A stretch of 63,210 nt of DNA, taken from assembly GCA_027019265.1 (NCBI GenBank), contig JALUWX010000046.1, forward strand, positions 1 to 63,210. Direction: 5' to 3'. This document shows positions 53,821-62,190 of this stretch, in pieces. The first letter of the stretch is position 1; each line of letters begins with the position of its first letter. Below the pieces are notes generated by a model that saw nothing but the letters and a program-made list of their open reading frames with translations, was not told the origin of the DNA and searched no databases. A program made the translations under genes and the position numbers. This DNA comes from Phycisphaerales bacterium (lineage in GTDB: Bacteria > Planctomycetota > Phycisphaerae > Phycisphaerales > UBA1924).

Positions 53821-55398
53821 CTATGGGTGCGTTGAATCGTCCCGGTTTTGCGTTGAATTCGTTTCGTCGTGGGAGGTGTCGGGGAGCCGGACGATGGCGA
53901 AGCTGAAGTCGTGGACGCGGCCTTCGAACAAGGTGTGTGTTGACAGGGCTTTGGGGGTTTCGTCCCCGGTGGAATCGGTCCGGATGAGGGCGAGGGTGTC
54001 GGGGGCGGGGTCGAGGATCCATCCACGATCCCAGAGCCCGGTGACCCTGAGTTCGGGGGTGTTGAGCGTGTGTTCGAGGGTGAGGAGGAGCTCGGGTCGG
54101 GCTTCGATCATGGCGTCGGCGAGGATGGTGTAGGAGCCGGGGGGGAGTTGGTCTCGGAGGGCTTGGGCGGCTTCGAGCCCGGGTTCTCGGCCGGACTGGT
54201 CGCGCATGGTGGGGGCGAGGGTGGTGGAGAAGAGGAGGGCCATTGTGGTGAGGAGTGCGCCGAGGACGAGGGGGCTCCCGAGGGTCATGGCGCGGAGGAT
54301 GCGGATGCGGTGGGGGCGCATGACGGCGTTGGTCCGGGTTCGCCAGGTTTGGGTGGTGAGCCCGGCGAGGGTGAAGACGCAGGCGACACTTGGGCCGAGG
54401 GTTGCGACGACGGGCTGCGCGTATCGGTCGTTGGAGATGCCCATGCACATCATGGATCCGAGCGCGAGGAGCGCGCCGAGGGCGATGATGGATCCGGTGT
54501 CGTAGAGGAGTCGGGTTTGGTTGTCGGCGCTGGCGCGCTCGTTGCGCGCGTCGGGGCCGAAGTAGAAGGGGATGGAGAGGGACATGGGGAGCGCGGTGAG
54601 GAGCGCGACGGGGATGAACCCGGCGAGTTTCAACAGGGTTCCGGATTCGAAGAGGAAGGCGCTGGGGGTTTGGAGGACGACGTTGTCGGATGCGCGGGCG
54701 AGGGCGAAGGTCCAGAACCAGACGAATGTTGCGGAGGCGATCAGGAACGCACACCAGACGCGCCAGGAGGTGAAGGCGCGGATGGACTTGGTGATGAGGG
54801 TGGCGCTGAGGAGGAGCCCGAGGAGCGCGGGGAGTCCGGCGGGGCCTTTGGTGAGGAGCATGGCTCCGATAGCGAGGGCGAGCGCGAGGGTCCAGGTCCA
54901 GGAGAGGGGTTTGCGCGTGATGGTTGCGCGGAGGTGTTCGACGACGAGCCATGCGCCGAGGGCGGTGGTGAGGTTGTGGAGGGATTCGATCTCGGCGGCG
55001 CGCGCGGGGAGCCAGAGCGCGGGGGTGAGGAGGGTTGCGAGGGCGGCGATGCGCCCGGCGCTGCGATTGAACCATCGAGTGGAGAAGGCGTAGGCGCCCA
55101 GCGCGAGGAGGGCGAAGGCGATGGCGGAGACGAGACGGGGTGCGAGTTCGACGCCGTGGGTGGTGGGGTCGAGGAGTTGGTAGGCGAGGGCGAAGGCCCA
55201 GAAGATGCCCTGGGGTTTGCGCATGTAGTCGAGCCCGAAGAGTTCGGGGACGATCCAGTCTCCGGAGTTGAGCATGGTGAGGGCGGGGACGGCGCGGTGG
55301 GCTTCGGAGCTGGTGAGGCCGACGGTGGTGAGGTTGGGGAGCGTGACGATGGCCGCGATGAGGAGGAGGATCGTGATGTCGATCAGGGCGCGGCGCAC
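53821..55398 (-). CDS. ArnT-like glycosyltransferase family 39 membrane protein
   Basis: The 525-residue frame from GTG 55398 has a GT-C profile. TM helices alternate with short loops, and a first loop (PNLTTVGLTSSEAHRAVPALTMLNSGDWIVP) stands where ArnT/PMT relatives carry the catalytic DE motif; here the key position reads SSEAHR, with one acid. The loop FGLDYMRKPQGIFWAFALAYQLL and later SMMCMGISNDRYAQPVVATLGP are typical of the GT39 group. The C-terminal 100 residues are soluble. Members transfer sugars from polyprenyl phosphate carriers to lipid or protein. The donor and acceptor are unknown. It is divergent from recR, with no clear ribosome-binding site. Confidence 0.82.
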   Translation of the reverse strand: MRRALIDITILLLIAAIVTLPNLTTVGLTSSEAHRAVPALTMLNSGDWIVPELFGLDYMRKPQGIFWAFALAYQLLDPTTHGVELAPRLVSAIAFALLALGAYAFSTRWFNRSAGRIAALATLLTPALWLPARAAEIESLHNLTTALGAWLVVEHLRATITRKPLSWTWTLALALAIGAMLLTKGPAGLPALLGLLLSATLITKSIRAFTSWRVWCAFLIASATFVWFWTFALARASDNVVLQTPSAFLFESGTLLKLAGFIPVALLTALPMSLSIPFYFGPDARNERASADNQTRLLYDTGSIIALGALLALGSMMCMGISNDRYAQPVVATLGPSVACVFTLAGLTTQTWRTRTNAVMRPHRIRILRAMTLGSPLVLGALLTTMALLFSTTLAPTMRDQSGREPGLEAAQALRDQLPPGSYTILADAMIEARPELLLTLEHTLNTPELRVTGLWDRGWILDPAPDTLALIRTDSTGDETPKALSTHTLFEGRVHDFSFAIVRLPDTSHDETNSTQNRDDSTHP

Positions 55399-55421
55399 GG
55401 GGAAGCGTAGGATTGGGGTGC

Positions 55422-56090
55422 ATGTCCCGAGGCGACGAGAAATCTCAGCGGATGCAGGGCACGTCGAGCGCGTACCCCGCGCCGGTGCGCGAGCTGATCG
55501 AGCGGTTGGCTCGGCTTCCCGGGATCGGGTCACGGTCGGCGGAGCGGTTGGCGTTTCATATTCTGAAGTCGGCGCCCGATGAGGCGCTGGCGCTGGCGCA
55601 GGCGATCCGGTCGGTGAAGGAGCACGTGCGGCACTGCAAGGTGTGCTTCAACCTGTCGGATTCGGATGTGTGCGCGGTGTGCGCGGATCCGAGGCGGGAT
55701 CGGTCCACGGTTTTGGTGGTGGAGCAGCCCAAGGACCTGATCGCGCTGGAGCAGACGGGGATGTATCGGGGGCTGTACCATGTGCTGATGGGGCGGTTGT
55801 CGGCGCTGGACGGGGTGGAGCCCGGGGATCTGACGATCGGGGGGCTGATCGGTCGGGTGAAGCGGTCGAGCGAATCGACGGACGAGGGTCGGGTGAAGAT
55901 CGAGGAGATCGTGCTCGGGCTCAACCCGACGCTCGAGGGGGACGGGACGGCGTTGTACCTGGCGCAGGAGCTGGGGGCGCTGGGGGTGCGGGTGTCGAGG
56001 TTGGCGCGGGGGGTCCCGACGGGGTCGTCTTTGGAGTTTGCGTCGAAGGCGGTTTTGGCGGATGCGATCCAGGGCCGGCAGAATATGTGA
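55422..56090 (+). CDS. recR: recombination mediator RecR
   Basis: RecR helps RecFOR load RecA on gaps. The 222-residue protein has the helix-hairpin-helix ERLARLPGIGSRSAERLAFH (about 27-46). A four-cysteine zinc finger follows (Cys72, Cys75, Cys84, Cys87 in CKVC and CAVC), then a Toprim domain (VLVVEQPKDLIALEQTGMYRGLYHVL) and Walker-like end SLEFASKAVLADAI. I used ATG 55422, which has GGGG before it. An internal ATG at 55452 directly precedes the conserved QGTSSAYPAPVREL and is an alternative start. rpoN follows after 139 bp with its own sigma-54 promoter. Confidence 0.94.
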   Translation: MSRGDEKSQRMQGTSSAYPAPVRELIERLARLPGIGSRSAERLAFHILKSAPDEALALAQAIRSVKEHVRHCKVCFNLSDSDVCAVCADPRRDRSTVLVVEQPKDLIALEQTGMYRGLYHVLMGRLSALDGVEPGDLTIGGLIGRVKRSSESTDEGRVKIEEIVLGLNPTLEGDGTALYLAQELGALGVRVSRLARGVPTGSSLEFASKAVLADAIQGRQNM

Positions 56091-56179
56091 ATGATGTCCC
56101 CTGGGGGGCGTATTCTCGGACCTTCTTTTTCGTCGGAATCCGGCGGGTTCGCCGATGAGTTGGATAGCACACTGTCGTA

Positions 56180-56195
56180 TGGCACGAATGTTGCA
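56180..56195 (+). promoter_or_regulatory. sigma-54 (-24/-12) promoter of rpoN
   Basis: TGGCAC-GAATG-TTGCA is a full match to the sigma-54 consensus, with the invariant GG and GC separated by ten bases. The predicted transcription start near 56206 leaves a 24-base leader to rpoN. This means RpoN would drive its own gene. Confidence 0.7.
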
Positions 56196-56229
56196 GATGA
56201 TGTGTTGTCCGGTGTACTGAGCGAGATCC

Positions 56230-57795
56230 ATGCGTTTCGAGACGTCCCAGCAGATGAAGCTTGGCCAGCAGATGAAGCTGGCGCCCAGGATGATCCAGTC
56301 GATGGAGATCCTGCAGATGCCGCTGGCGGAGCTGGCGGAGCGGTTGGAGCAGGAGCTGGAGTCGAACCCGACGATGGAGATCGCGGAGCGGGATGGGGGG
56401 GAGGGGGTTGCGACGCGCGAGGACGATTCCCGCGCGAGCGATGGGGAGATGACGATCGACTCGAGCGGGGAGTCGGACTTCGCGCGGCTCGACGAGTACG
56501 AGCACACGAACCCGGAGGCGACGGACAACCTGTACGAGCGGTCCTGGAAGGGGGAGGAGTATCAGGGTCGGGTGAGCTCGGGTGGGGGGAGCGCGGGGGA
56601 TGCGGATTCGAAGATGGAGGCGATGGCGCAGGCGCCCGCGCGGGGGGAGTCGTTGGGGGAGTCGCTCGAGCACCAGTGGGCGCTGGTGGATGTGGATGAG
56701 CGCACGCGGGCGCTGGGGGAGACGATCATTTCCGCGCTGGAGGAGGACGGGTATCTGAGGACGGACTTCGAGACGATCCTGGATACCGCGCCTCAGGGGA
56801 TCAAGGCGCTGGAGCCCACGGAGTCGGACTGGGAGTCGGCGCTGCAGGCGCTGCAGTTGACGTTGGAACCGGTGGGGGTTGCGGCGCGTGATGCGCGGGA
56901 GTGTTTGTTGATCCAGATCGATATGAAGCTGGATCGGGTGGTGTCGCCGGAGCGCTCGGAGGAGTTCAAGGACGAGGGGGAGGATCTGCTTGCGGCGCGG
57001 CGATTGGTGGCGGAGTTCTTCGAGGAGCTGATGAAGAACCGGCTGCCGAAGATCGCGGCGAAGTCGGGGATGGATCTGGAGCAGATCAATCGCGCGATCG
57101 AGATTCTAAGGCGGTTGTCGCTTGCGCCCGCGCGGGTGGAGCACATGAGCGATGCGGCGGCGATCTTCCCGGATGCGATCGTGGAGTACGACGAGGAGGG
57201 GGATCGGTATATCGCGCGGCTGACGAGCGGGCGGCTCCCGGATGTGCGGATCAATCAGGAGTACGCGCGGATGGTCGCGGATCAGGGGGTGGAGTCGGGG
57301 GATCGGGAGTTCTTGCGGAAGAACCTGTCGAACGCGCAGTGGTTGATCGATGCGATCGGTCAGCGGCGGCACACGCTTTTGCGGGTGGTGAGCGCGGTGG
57401 TGGACGAGCAGCGGGAGTACTTCGACTATGGGCCGGAGTCGCTCAAGCCGCTGCCGATGAAGACGATCGCGGATCGGCTCGGGATCCATGTGGCGACGGT
57501 GTCGCGCGCGGTGAGCGAGAAGTACATCATGACGCCGCGGGGTGTGGTGGCGCTTCGTTCGTTCTTTTCGGGTGGGCTTTCGACGGACGGCGGGGAGGAC
57601 GTGAGCGCGAACGCGGTGAAGGCGATGATCGAGGAGCTCGTGGAGAACGAGGACAAGGCGAAGCCCATGAGCGATGAGGCGATGGTGAAGGTGCTCCAGG
57701 GGCGCGGGGTGGATATCGCTCGGCGTACGGTGGCGAAGTACCGGGATCAGCTCGGGATCCCGACGGCGCGGATGCGGAAGCAGTTCGCGAACTGA
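56230..57795 (+). CDS. rpoN: RNA polymerase sigma-54 factor
   Basis: Sigma-54 directs polymerase to -24/-12 promoters that need enhancer-binding ATPases. The 521-residue protein has the glutamine-rich activator region I (QQMKLGQQMKLAPRMIQSMEILQMPLAEL), an acidic region II (about 45-140), the core-binding domain (DQGVESGDREFLRKNLSNAQWLIDAIGQRRHTL), an HTH (DRLGIHVATVSRAVSEKY) and the RpoN box ARRTVAKYR (497-505). The ATG has a modest ribosome-binding site. lptB, which often sits just before rpoN in other bacteria, lies downstream here after a dockerin gene. No enhancer-binding protein was found in the window. Confidence 0.96.
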   Translation: MRFETSQQMKLGQQMKLAPRMIQSMEILQMPLAELAERLEQELESNPTMEIAERDGGEGVATREDDSRASDGEMTIDSSGESDFARLDEYEHTNPEATDNLYERSWKGEEYQGRVSSGGGSAGDADSKMEAMAQAPARGESLGESLEHQWALVDVDERTRALGETIISALEEDGYLRTDFETILDTAPQGIKALEPTESDWESALQALQLTLEPVGVAARDARECLLIQIDMKLDRVVSPERSEEFKDEGEDLLAARRLVAEFFEELMKNRLPKIAAKSGMDLEQINRAIEILRRLSLAPARVEHMSDAAAIFPDAIVEYDEEGDRYIARLTSGRLPDVRINQEYARMVADQGVESGDREFLRKNLSNAQWLIDAIGQRRHTLLRVVSAVVDEQREYFDYGPESLKPLPMKTIADRLGIHVATVSRAVSEKYIMTPRGVVALRSFFSGGLSTDGGEDVSANAVKAMIEELVENEDKAKPMSDEAMVKVLQGRGVDIARRTVAKYRDQLGIPTARMRKQFAN

Positions 57796-57883
57796 TCGCT
57801 CGGGGGGCGCGTGTTATCGGCGGGTGTGGGTGAAAACGCCTGAGATGTGGGCGGATCTTCTTATTCCGGATATCATTGACCGT

Positions 57884-57889
57884 TATACT
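57884..57889 (+). promoter_or_regulatory. candidate -10 of the LVIVD-repeat dockerin gene
   Basis: TATACT lies 38 bp before the start. No good -35 is present at 17 bp, so the call is weak. Confidence 0.25.
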
Positions 57890-57926
57890 TTGGGGAGCTT
57901 TGTCGTCTTTGGAAGGGAGTGATTCG

Positions 57927-59069
57927 ATGAACGCGCGAGTGAGATCCGGGATCGTGTTGGGTGGGGTGTGTGGTCTTGTTTCGGTGTCGGCGCTGGGTGG
58001 GGATGTGCCTTGTATCTTCCCGGAGCTTGCGGGGTCGTACGACACGGCGGGGACGGCGCGGGCTTCGGTGATCGACGGGGGGTATGTGTATATCGCGGAC
58101 GGGAATGCGGGGATCACGGTGCTGGATATCAGCGATCTGTCGGTCCCGGTGTTGTCGGATTCATTTGATACGTCGGGGAACGGGCTCGATCTCCGGATGT
58201 CGGGGGATCGGATCTATCTTGCGGATGACACGGCGGGGTTGGTGGTGTTCGATGCGAGTGTTCCGGGGACGCTGGGTGTGCTGGGGGGCTTCGACACGGC
58301 GGGGCGTGCGTTCGGGATCGATGTGGTGGGGACGACGGTGTATCTCGCGGATCGTGAGAACGGGTTGGTGGTGCTCGATGCGAGCGATCCGGGTTCGATT
58401 GTTCAGATCGGTCACTATCCGGTGTCGGGGGGCGCGTTCGTGCTTGATGTGGTGGTTGGTGGGGGGCTTGCGTATCTGGCGAAGGACAACGGGGGTGGGT
58501 TCGAGATCGTGGATGTGAGCGATCCGGGGTCGATGAGCGCGGTTGGTGGGTTGTCCGGGCTGGGGGGTCTTGGGATCGATCGGAACGGGGACACGGTGTG
58601 TTCGGTGGGATCGACGAGCGGATTGAGCACGATCGATGTGTCGGACCCGTCGAACCCGGTGTTGCTGCAGACGTTGACGCTGGGGAGTTGTCGATCGGTG
58701 ACGATGGACGGGGCTTTGGTGTTTGTGGGGAACAACAGCGATGGGATGTCGATCGTGGATGTGAGCGATCCGGGTTCGGCGGTGATCCTCGGGGAATACG
58801 ACACGCCGGGGAACGGGTACGGGGTGGGGGTGTCGGGTTCGGTTGCGTGTATCGGGGATTTCTTCTCGGGGGTGCAGCTCGTGGATCTGAACTCGAGTGT
58901 GTGCGAGGCGGATCTGACGGGTGACTGTGTCCTGGATTTCTTCGATGTGTCGTTGTTCCTGATGCTGTTGTCGGAGAACGATCCGCGCGCGGATTTGAGC
59001 GGGGACGGGATGTACGACTTCTTCGATGTGAGCGCGTTCCTGATGGCGTTGGGCTCGGGTTGCCCGTGA
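57927..59069 (+). CDS. secreted LVIVD-repeat propeller protein with GC-type dockerin
   Basis: ATG 57927 follows GGAAGGGAG. The 380-residue product has a signal peptide (MNARVRSGIVLGGVCGLVSV) and repeats of the LVIVD type: GYVYIADGNAGITVLDISD, DRIYLADDTAGLVVFDAS, TTVYLADRENGLVVLDAS, GLAYLAKDNGGGFEIVDVSD, DTVCSVGSTSGLSTIDVSD and ALVFVGNNSDGMSIVDVSD. A six- or seven-bladed propeller is predicted. The tail CEADLTGDCVLDFFDVS and DLSGDGMYDFFDVS ends GSGCP. The first dockerin loop has an extra Cys. It separates rpoN from lptB, genes that are often neighbours. Confidence 0.85.
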   Translation: MNARVRSGIVLGGVCGLVSVSALGGDVPCIFPELAGSYDTAGTARASVIDGGYVYIADGNAGITVLDISDLSVPVLSDSFDTSGNGLDLRMSGDRIYLADDTAGLVVFDASVPGTLGVLGGFDTAGRAFGIDVVGTTVYLADRENGLVVLDASDPGSIVQIGHYPVSGGAFVLDVVVGGGLAYLAKDNGGGFEIVDVSDPGSMSAVGGLSGLGGLGIDRNGDTVCSVGSTSGLSTIDVSDPSNPVLLQTLTLGSCRSVTMDGALVFVGNNSDGMSIVDVSDPGSAVILGEYDTPGNGYGVGVSGSVACIGDFFSGVQLVDLNSSVCEADLTGDCVLDFFDVSLFLMLLSENDPRADLSGDGMYDFFDVSAFLMALGSGCP

Positions 59070-59113
59070 TCCGGGTGGGAGGATGGCCGGGTCCGGCGTG
59101 CTAAACTCCGTCC

Positions 59114-59905
59114 ATGGCGCTGCTCGAAGCGATCAATATGCGGAAAGCGTACAACGGGCGGACCGTGGTGGACGGGGTGTCGCTCGAGGTGGAGCACGCG
59201 GAGATCGTGGGGTTGCTCGGGCGGAACGGGGCGGGGAAGACGACGACGTTCCGGATGACGATCGGGATGATCGAGCGGGATGACGGGCGCGTGATCTTCA
59301 ACGGGACCGAGGTGACGGGGCTCCCGATGTATCGTCATGCGAAGCTGGGGATGGGGTATCTGTCTCAGGAGCCCAGCGTGTTCGGTCGGCTCACGTGTGA
59401 GCAGAACCTGCTGGCGATCCTGGAGACGCTGAAGCTTTCGAGGTCTCAGCGGAAGAAGCGCGCGGCGGAGCTTCTGGCGCAGTTCGGTCTGACCCACAAA
59501 GCGAACGATCCGGCGCGGACGTGCTCGGGGGGTGAGCGGCGGAAGCTGGAGATCGCGCGGGCGCTGGTGACGAACCCGAAGCTGATTCTTCTTGATGAGC
59601 CTTTCTCGGGGGTGGATCCGATCGCGGTGGAGGATCTGCAGGACGAGATCCGGCGATTGACGGAGCGGGGGATCTCGATTCTGATCACGGATCACAATGT
59701 GCAGCAGACGCTGAAGGTGTGTGATCGCGCGTACATCCTGGATGGGGGGAAGGTGCTCGCGGAGGGGACCCCGAGATCGCTCATCAACTCGGATCTGGTT
59801 CGGCGCGCGTATCTGGGGTCGATGTTCCGTGGGGACGAGTTCGACGAGCGGGAGATCGGGGCTCCGGGTGTCGAGACGAAGCGTGCGGAGACGAGCGATG
59901 CGTAA
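59114..59905 (+). CDS. lptB: LPS export ABC transporter ATP-binding protein
   Basis: LptB is the ATPase that powers extraction of lipopolysaccharide from the inner membrane with LptFG. The 263-residue protein has Walker A GRNGAGKTT (36-44), Q-loop LSQEPSVFGRL, signature CSGGERRKLEIARAL (about 136-150), Walker B LILLDEPFSGVDP and switch H in ITDHNVQQ. The GVDP stretch and the long C-terminal tail (LVRRAYLG and after) are typical of LptB. Its stop overlaps the start of the PEGA lipoprotein by 8 bp. lptA, lptC and lptFG were not seen. Confidence 0.93.
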   Translation: MALLEAINMRKAYNGRTVVDGVSLEVEHAEIVGLLGRNGAGKTTTFRMTIGMIERDDGRVIFNGTEVTGLPMYRHAKLGMGYLSQEPSVFGRLTCEQNLLAILETLKLSRSQRKKRAAELLAQFGLTHKANDPARTCSGGERRKLEIARALVTNPKLILLDEPFSGVDPIAVEDLQDEIRRLTERGISILITDHNVQQTLKVCDRAYILDGGKVLAEGTPRSLINSDLVRRAYLGSMFRGDEFDEREIGAPGVETKRAETSDA

Positions 59906-60314
59906 GGGTGTGTGCGCGGTTGTGGGGGTGTGTGGGTTGCTCGCGCTGTCGGGGTGTATCGAGCGGCGGATCCGGGTGACGAGCGAGCCCAGCGGGGCGC
60001 GGGTGTTTTTGAATGATGAGCCGATCGGGACGACGCCTTGCGAGGCGCGGTTTACGTTCTACGGGACGTACGACGTTCGGCTCGAGCTCGATGGGTACGA
60101 GTCGATCCACGAGGCGCGGACGGCGCGTGCGCCGCTGCATGAGTATCCGGGGATCGATCTGGTGGCGACGGCGCTCCCGGTGGATTTCGAGAACATCATC
60201 GAGTGGGACTTCGCGATGGTTCCGGTCGAGGAGACGACGGATCCGGAGGGGGCGCGGGATCGGTTGATCGAGCGCGCGGACGAGCTGCGCGGGCGCGCGA
60301 TCTCGGGGGAGTGA
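59898..60314 (+). CDS. PEGA-domain lipoprotein
   Basis: The 138-residue protein has a lipoprotein signal (MRKGVCAVVGVCGLLALSGC, Cys20). A PEGA beta domain follows: RIRVTSEPSGARVFLNDEPIG and TPCEARFTFYGTYDVRLELDGYE. PEGA domains are short beta sandwiches common in planctomycete envelope proteins and sensors. The ATG lies inside the end of lptB with GGAGACGA upstream, so it is likely translated with LptB. Whether it takes part in LPS export is not shown by the sequence. Confidence 0.88.
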   Translation: MRKGVCAVVGVCGLLALSGCIERRIRVTSEPSGARVFLNDEPIGTTPCEARFTFYGTYDVRLELDGYESIHEARTARAPLHEYPGIDLVATALPVDFENIIEWDFAMVPVEETTDPEGARDRLIERADELRGRAISGE

Positions 60315-60319
60315 GCGGA

Positions 60320-60952
60320 TTAGAAGGTGGTGGTCCCGAGGATCCTTGCTGGGGATCCGACGGCGGTGGTGTTGTCGGGGACGTTGTCCACGACGGTGGA
60401 TCCTGCGCCGATGGTGGTGTGGGATCCGATGGTGATTTCGGGGATGACGGTTGCGTTGGTGCCGACGAGGGTGTGGGGTCCGACGGTGACATGGCCGCAG
60501 AGGACGGCTCCGGGGGCGACGTGGGTGTTGGTGTCGATGGTGCAGTCGTGTTCGATGATGGCGCCGGAGTTGATGATGGCGTGTGCTTTGATGCGGGCGC
60601 TGGCGTGGATGATGGCGCCGGGTCCGATGTAGACGCCTTCGCTGATTTCGGCGTCGGGTGCGACGGTGGCGCTGGGGTGGATGAGTGGGGGCGCGGCGCG
60701 TTGGGCGCCTTGGTCGAGGATGGCGCGTCGGGTTTCGAGGTTCCCGAGCGCGAGGATCCAGTGTTCGGGTTGGGTGTTGACGAAGTCGGCGATGGAGCCC
60801 AGGTGTTGTGGTGCTTCGGGTCGTGAGAGGAGTCGTGCGTTGGGGTCGTCGTCGTAGACACCGAGGATGGGGGTGTCGGTGAGCTGGGCGCACTGGGCGA
60901 CGACGGTGGCGTGGCCTCCGGCGCCGATGAGGATGACGGGGTGAATGCCCAT
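60320..60952 (-). CDS. NeuD/sialic-acid-type sugar O-acyltransferase (hexapeptide repeat)
   Basis: The 210-residue protein begins with a Rossmann-like PglD/NeuD N-terminal domain (VILIGAGGHATVVAQCAQL, LGVYDDDP). A left-handed parallel beta-helix follows, made of hexapeptide repeats (ATVAPDAEI, GVYIGPGAI, ARIKAHAI, NSGAIIEHDC, HVAPGAVLCG, HTLVGTNATV, TIGAGSTVV), with the catalytic His in IIEHDCTI. The end VGSPARIL is the family terminus. Members acylate amino sugars used in surface glycans. I used ATG 60952. Its ribosome-binding site is weak, and the upstream frame has no matching domain. Confidence 0.88.
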   Translation of the reverse strand: MGIHPVILIGAGGHATVVAQCAQLTDTPILGVYDDDPNARLLSRPEAPQHLGSIADFVNTQPEHWILALGNLETRRAILDQGAQRAAPPLIHPSATVAPDAEISEGVYIGPGAIIHASARIKAHAIINSGAIIEHDCTIDTNTHVAPGAVLCGHVTVGPHTLVGTNATVIPEITIGSHTTIGAGSTVVDNVPDNTTAVGSPARILGTTTF

Positions 60953-61350
60953 GTCATCAGTATCGTCGAAGGGTGTGGGTGTGCTCAAGGGGGTTGGGTG
61001 GATGTATGAAAGAACCACCCCGGATAGGGGTGGTTCTCGTGGAATCGACGCCGGGCTGTAGCGCAACCCGACGCCGGGTGGGTAGGAAAGCATCGCTTCC
61101 GCGTTCGTGTGGACACATGGTGTCCGTGGCTCTTCTCAACTCCCACCAGGACGAACGCGACTACCCAAGATGTGTGTCTCGGTCCGGGTGCAAGAGAGAG
61201 GTGGGCCGAGACTTTTCGCAAAAACCCGCGTTGGGTGCGGGATATGCGGTCATTCGGAATGTACATCGGTGGTCGAAATCGGCCACCGAATCAGGGCTTT
61301 CGATCGGACAATTTCGCATTCTTTGCCCAGTTTCACGCGAAGAATGGGGT
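60953..61350. other. 398-bp non-coding region with several hairpins between neuD-like and mqnA
   Basis: No conserved gene was found here. Perfect structures include AGAACCACCCC with GGGGTGGTTCT (61011-61021 and 61027-61037), a 9-bp closing stem CGCGTTCGT (61100-61108) with ACGAACGCG (61151-61159) that encloses GGACAC-ATG-GTGTCC (61111-61125), and TCGGTGG with CCACCGA (61266-61289). CGACGCCGGG occurs twice (61046 and 61069). The arrangement could be a small RNA or a leader of mqnA. No known RNA family matched by eye. Confidence 0.4.
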
Positions 61351-62190
61351 ATGAGCGTCCCAGTCACGATTGCTGCGGTTGGATATTTGAATACGGCGCC
61401 TCTGGTGGAGGGGCTTGATGCGCATCGGGATGTGGTCCTGATCCGGGCTGTGCCTTCGAGGATTGCGCCGATGGTGGGGTCGGGGGAGGCGGACATCGGG
61501 CTGATCAGTGTGGTGGACGGTGCGCGTCCCGATCCGGACCTGGTGCTGATCCCGGGTGGGATGATCGGGTGTGATGGTCCGACGCTGACGGTGCGGTTGT
61601 TCTCGAGGGTTCCGATCGATCGGATCACGCGGGTCCATGCGGATACGGACTCTCATACGTCGGTGGCGCTGTGCGATGTGGTGCTCCGGGATGCGCACGG
61701 GGTCACGGCGGAGTTTGTGGATTACGACGTTCGGGAGCAGCGGTCGGAGGACGACTGGCCGGAGGCGGTGCTGATGATCGGGGACAAGGTGGTGACGGGG
61801 TCGCCTCCGGCGGTGCGGTATCCGTATCAGATCGATCTGGGGTTGGCTTGGAAGGAGCTGACGGGGTTGCCTTTTGTGTATGCGGCTTGGATGTGTCGTC
61901 GGGGGGATATGGACGAGGCGAAGATCCATGATGCGGCGCGGCTTTTGGAGCGGGTGCGTTTGCGGAATCGGGAGCGGCTCGATTGGATCGTGAGTCATCA
62001 TGCGCAGCGGCTGGGGTGGCCGGGGGATCTGGCGCGGGAGTACATCGGGGAGTTGTTGCGCTTTCATGTGGATGATCGGGCGCGGGAGGGGCTGGACGAG
62101 TTCATCCGTCGTGCGCACGGTCACGGGTTGGTGGAGCGGGGGGCGCTGGAGTGGGTGTCGCTTGAGTCGGGGTGTGTGTGCCCGCGCTGA
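61351..62190 (+). CDS. mqnA: menaquinone biosynthesis protein MqnA (chorismate dehydratase)
   Basis: MqnA dehydrates chorismate to 3-enolpyruvylbenzoate, the first step of the futalosine pathway to menaquinone. The 279-residue protein starts MSVPVTIAAVGYLNTAPL, with the family motif GYLNxxPL. It also has VVLIRAVPSRIAPMVGSGEADIGLISV, FSRVPIDRITRVHADTDSHTSVALCDVVL, EAVLMIGDKVV and DLGLAWKELTGLPFVYAAWM, all typical of the family. ATG 61351 follows GGGGT at short spacing. The downstream gene starts inside it. Other futalosine genes are not in the window. Confidence 0.92.
   Translation: MSVPVTIAAVGYLNTAPLVEGLDAHRDVVLIRAVPSRIAPMVGSGEADIGLISVVDGARPDPDLVLIPGGMIGCDGPTLTVRLFSRVPIDRITRVHADTDSHTSVALCDVVLRDAHGVTAEFVDYDVREQRSEDDWPEAVLMIGDKVVTGSPPAVRYPYQIDLGLAWKELTGLPFVYAAWMCRRGDMDEAKIHDAARLLERVRLRNRERLDWIVSHHAQRLGWPGDLAREYIGELLRFHVDDRAREGLDEFIRRAHGHGLVERGALEWVSLESGCVCPR

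Noticed and set aside
53717..55423. Arg/Pro-rich minus frame overlapping the glycosyltransferase
   Set aside because: It is an alternative frame of the GT39-like gene. The real frame has TM helices and family motifs.
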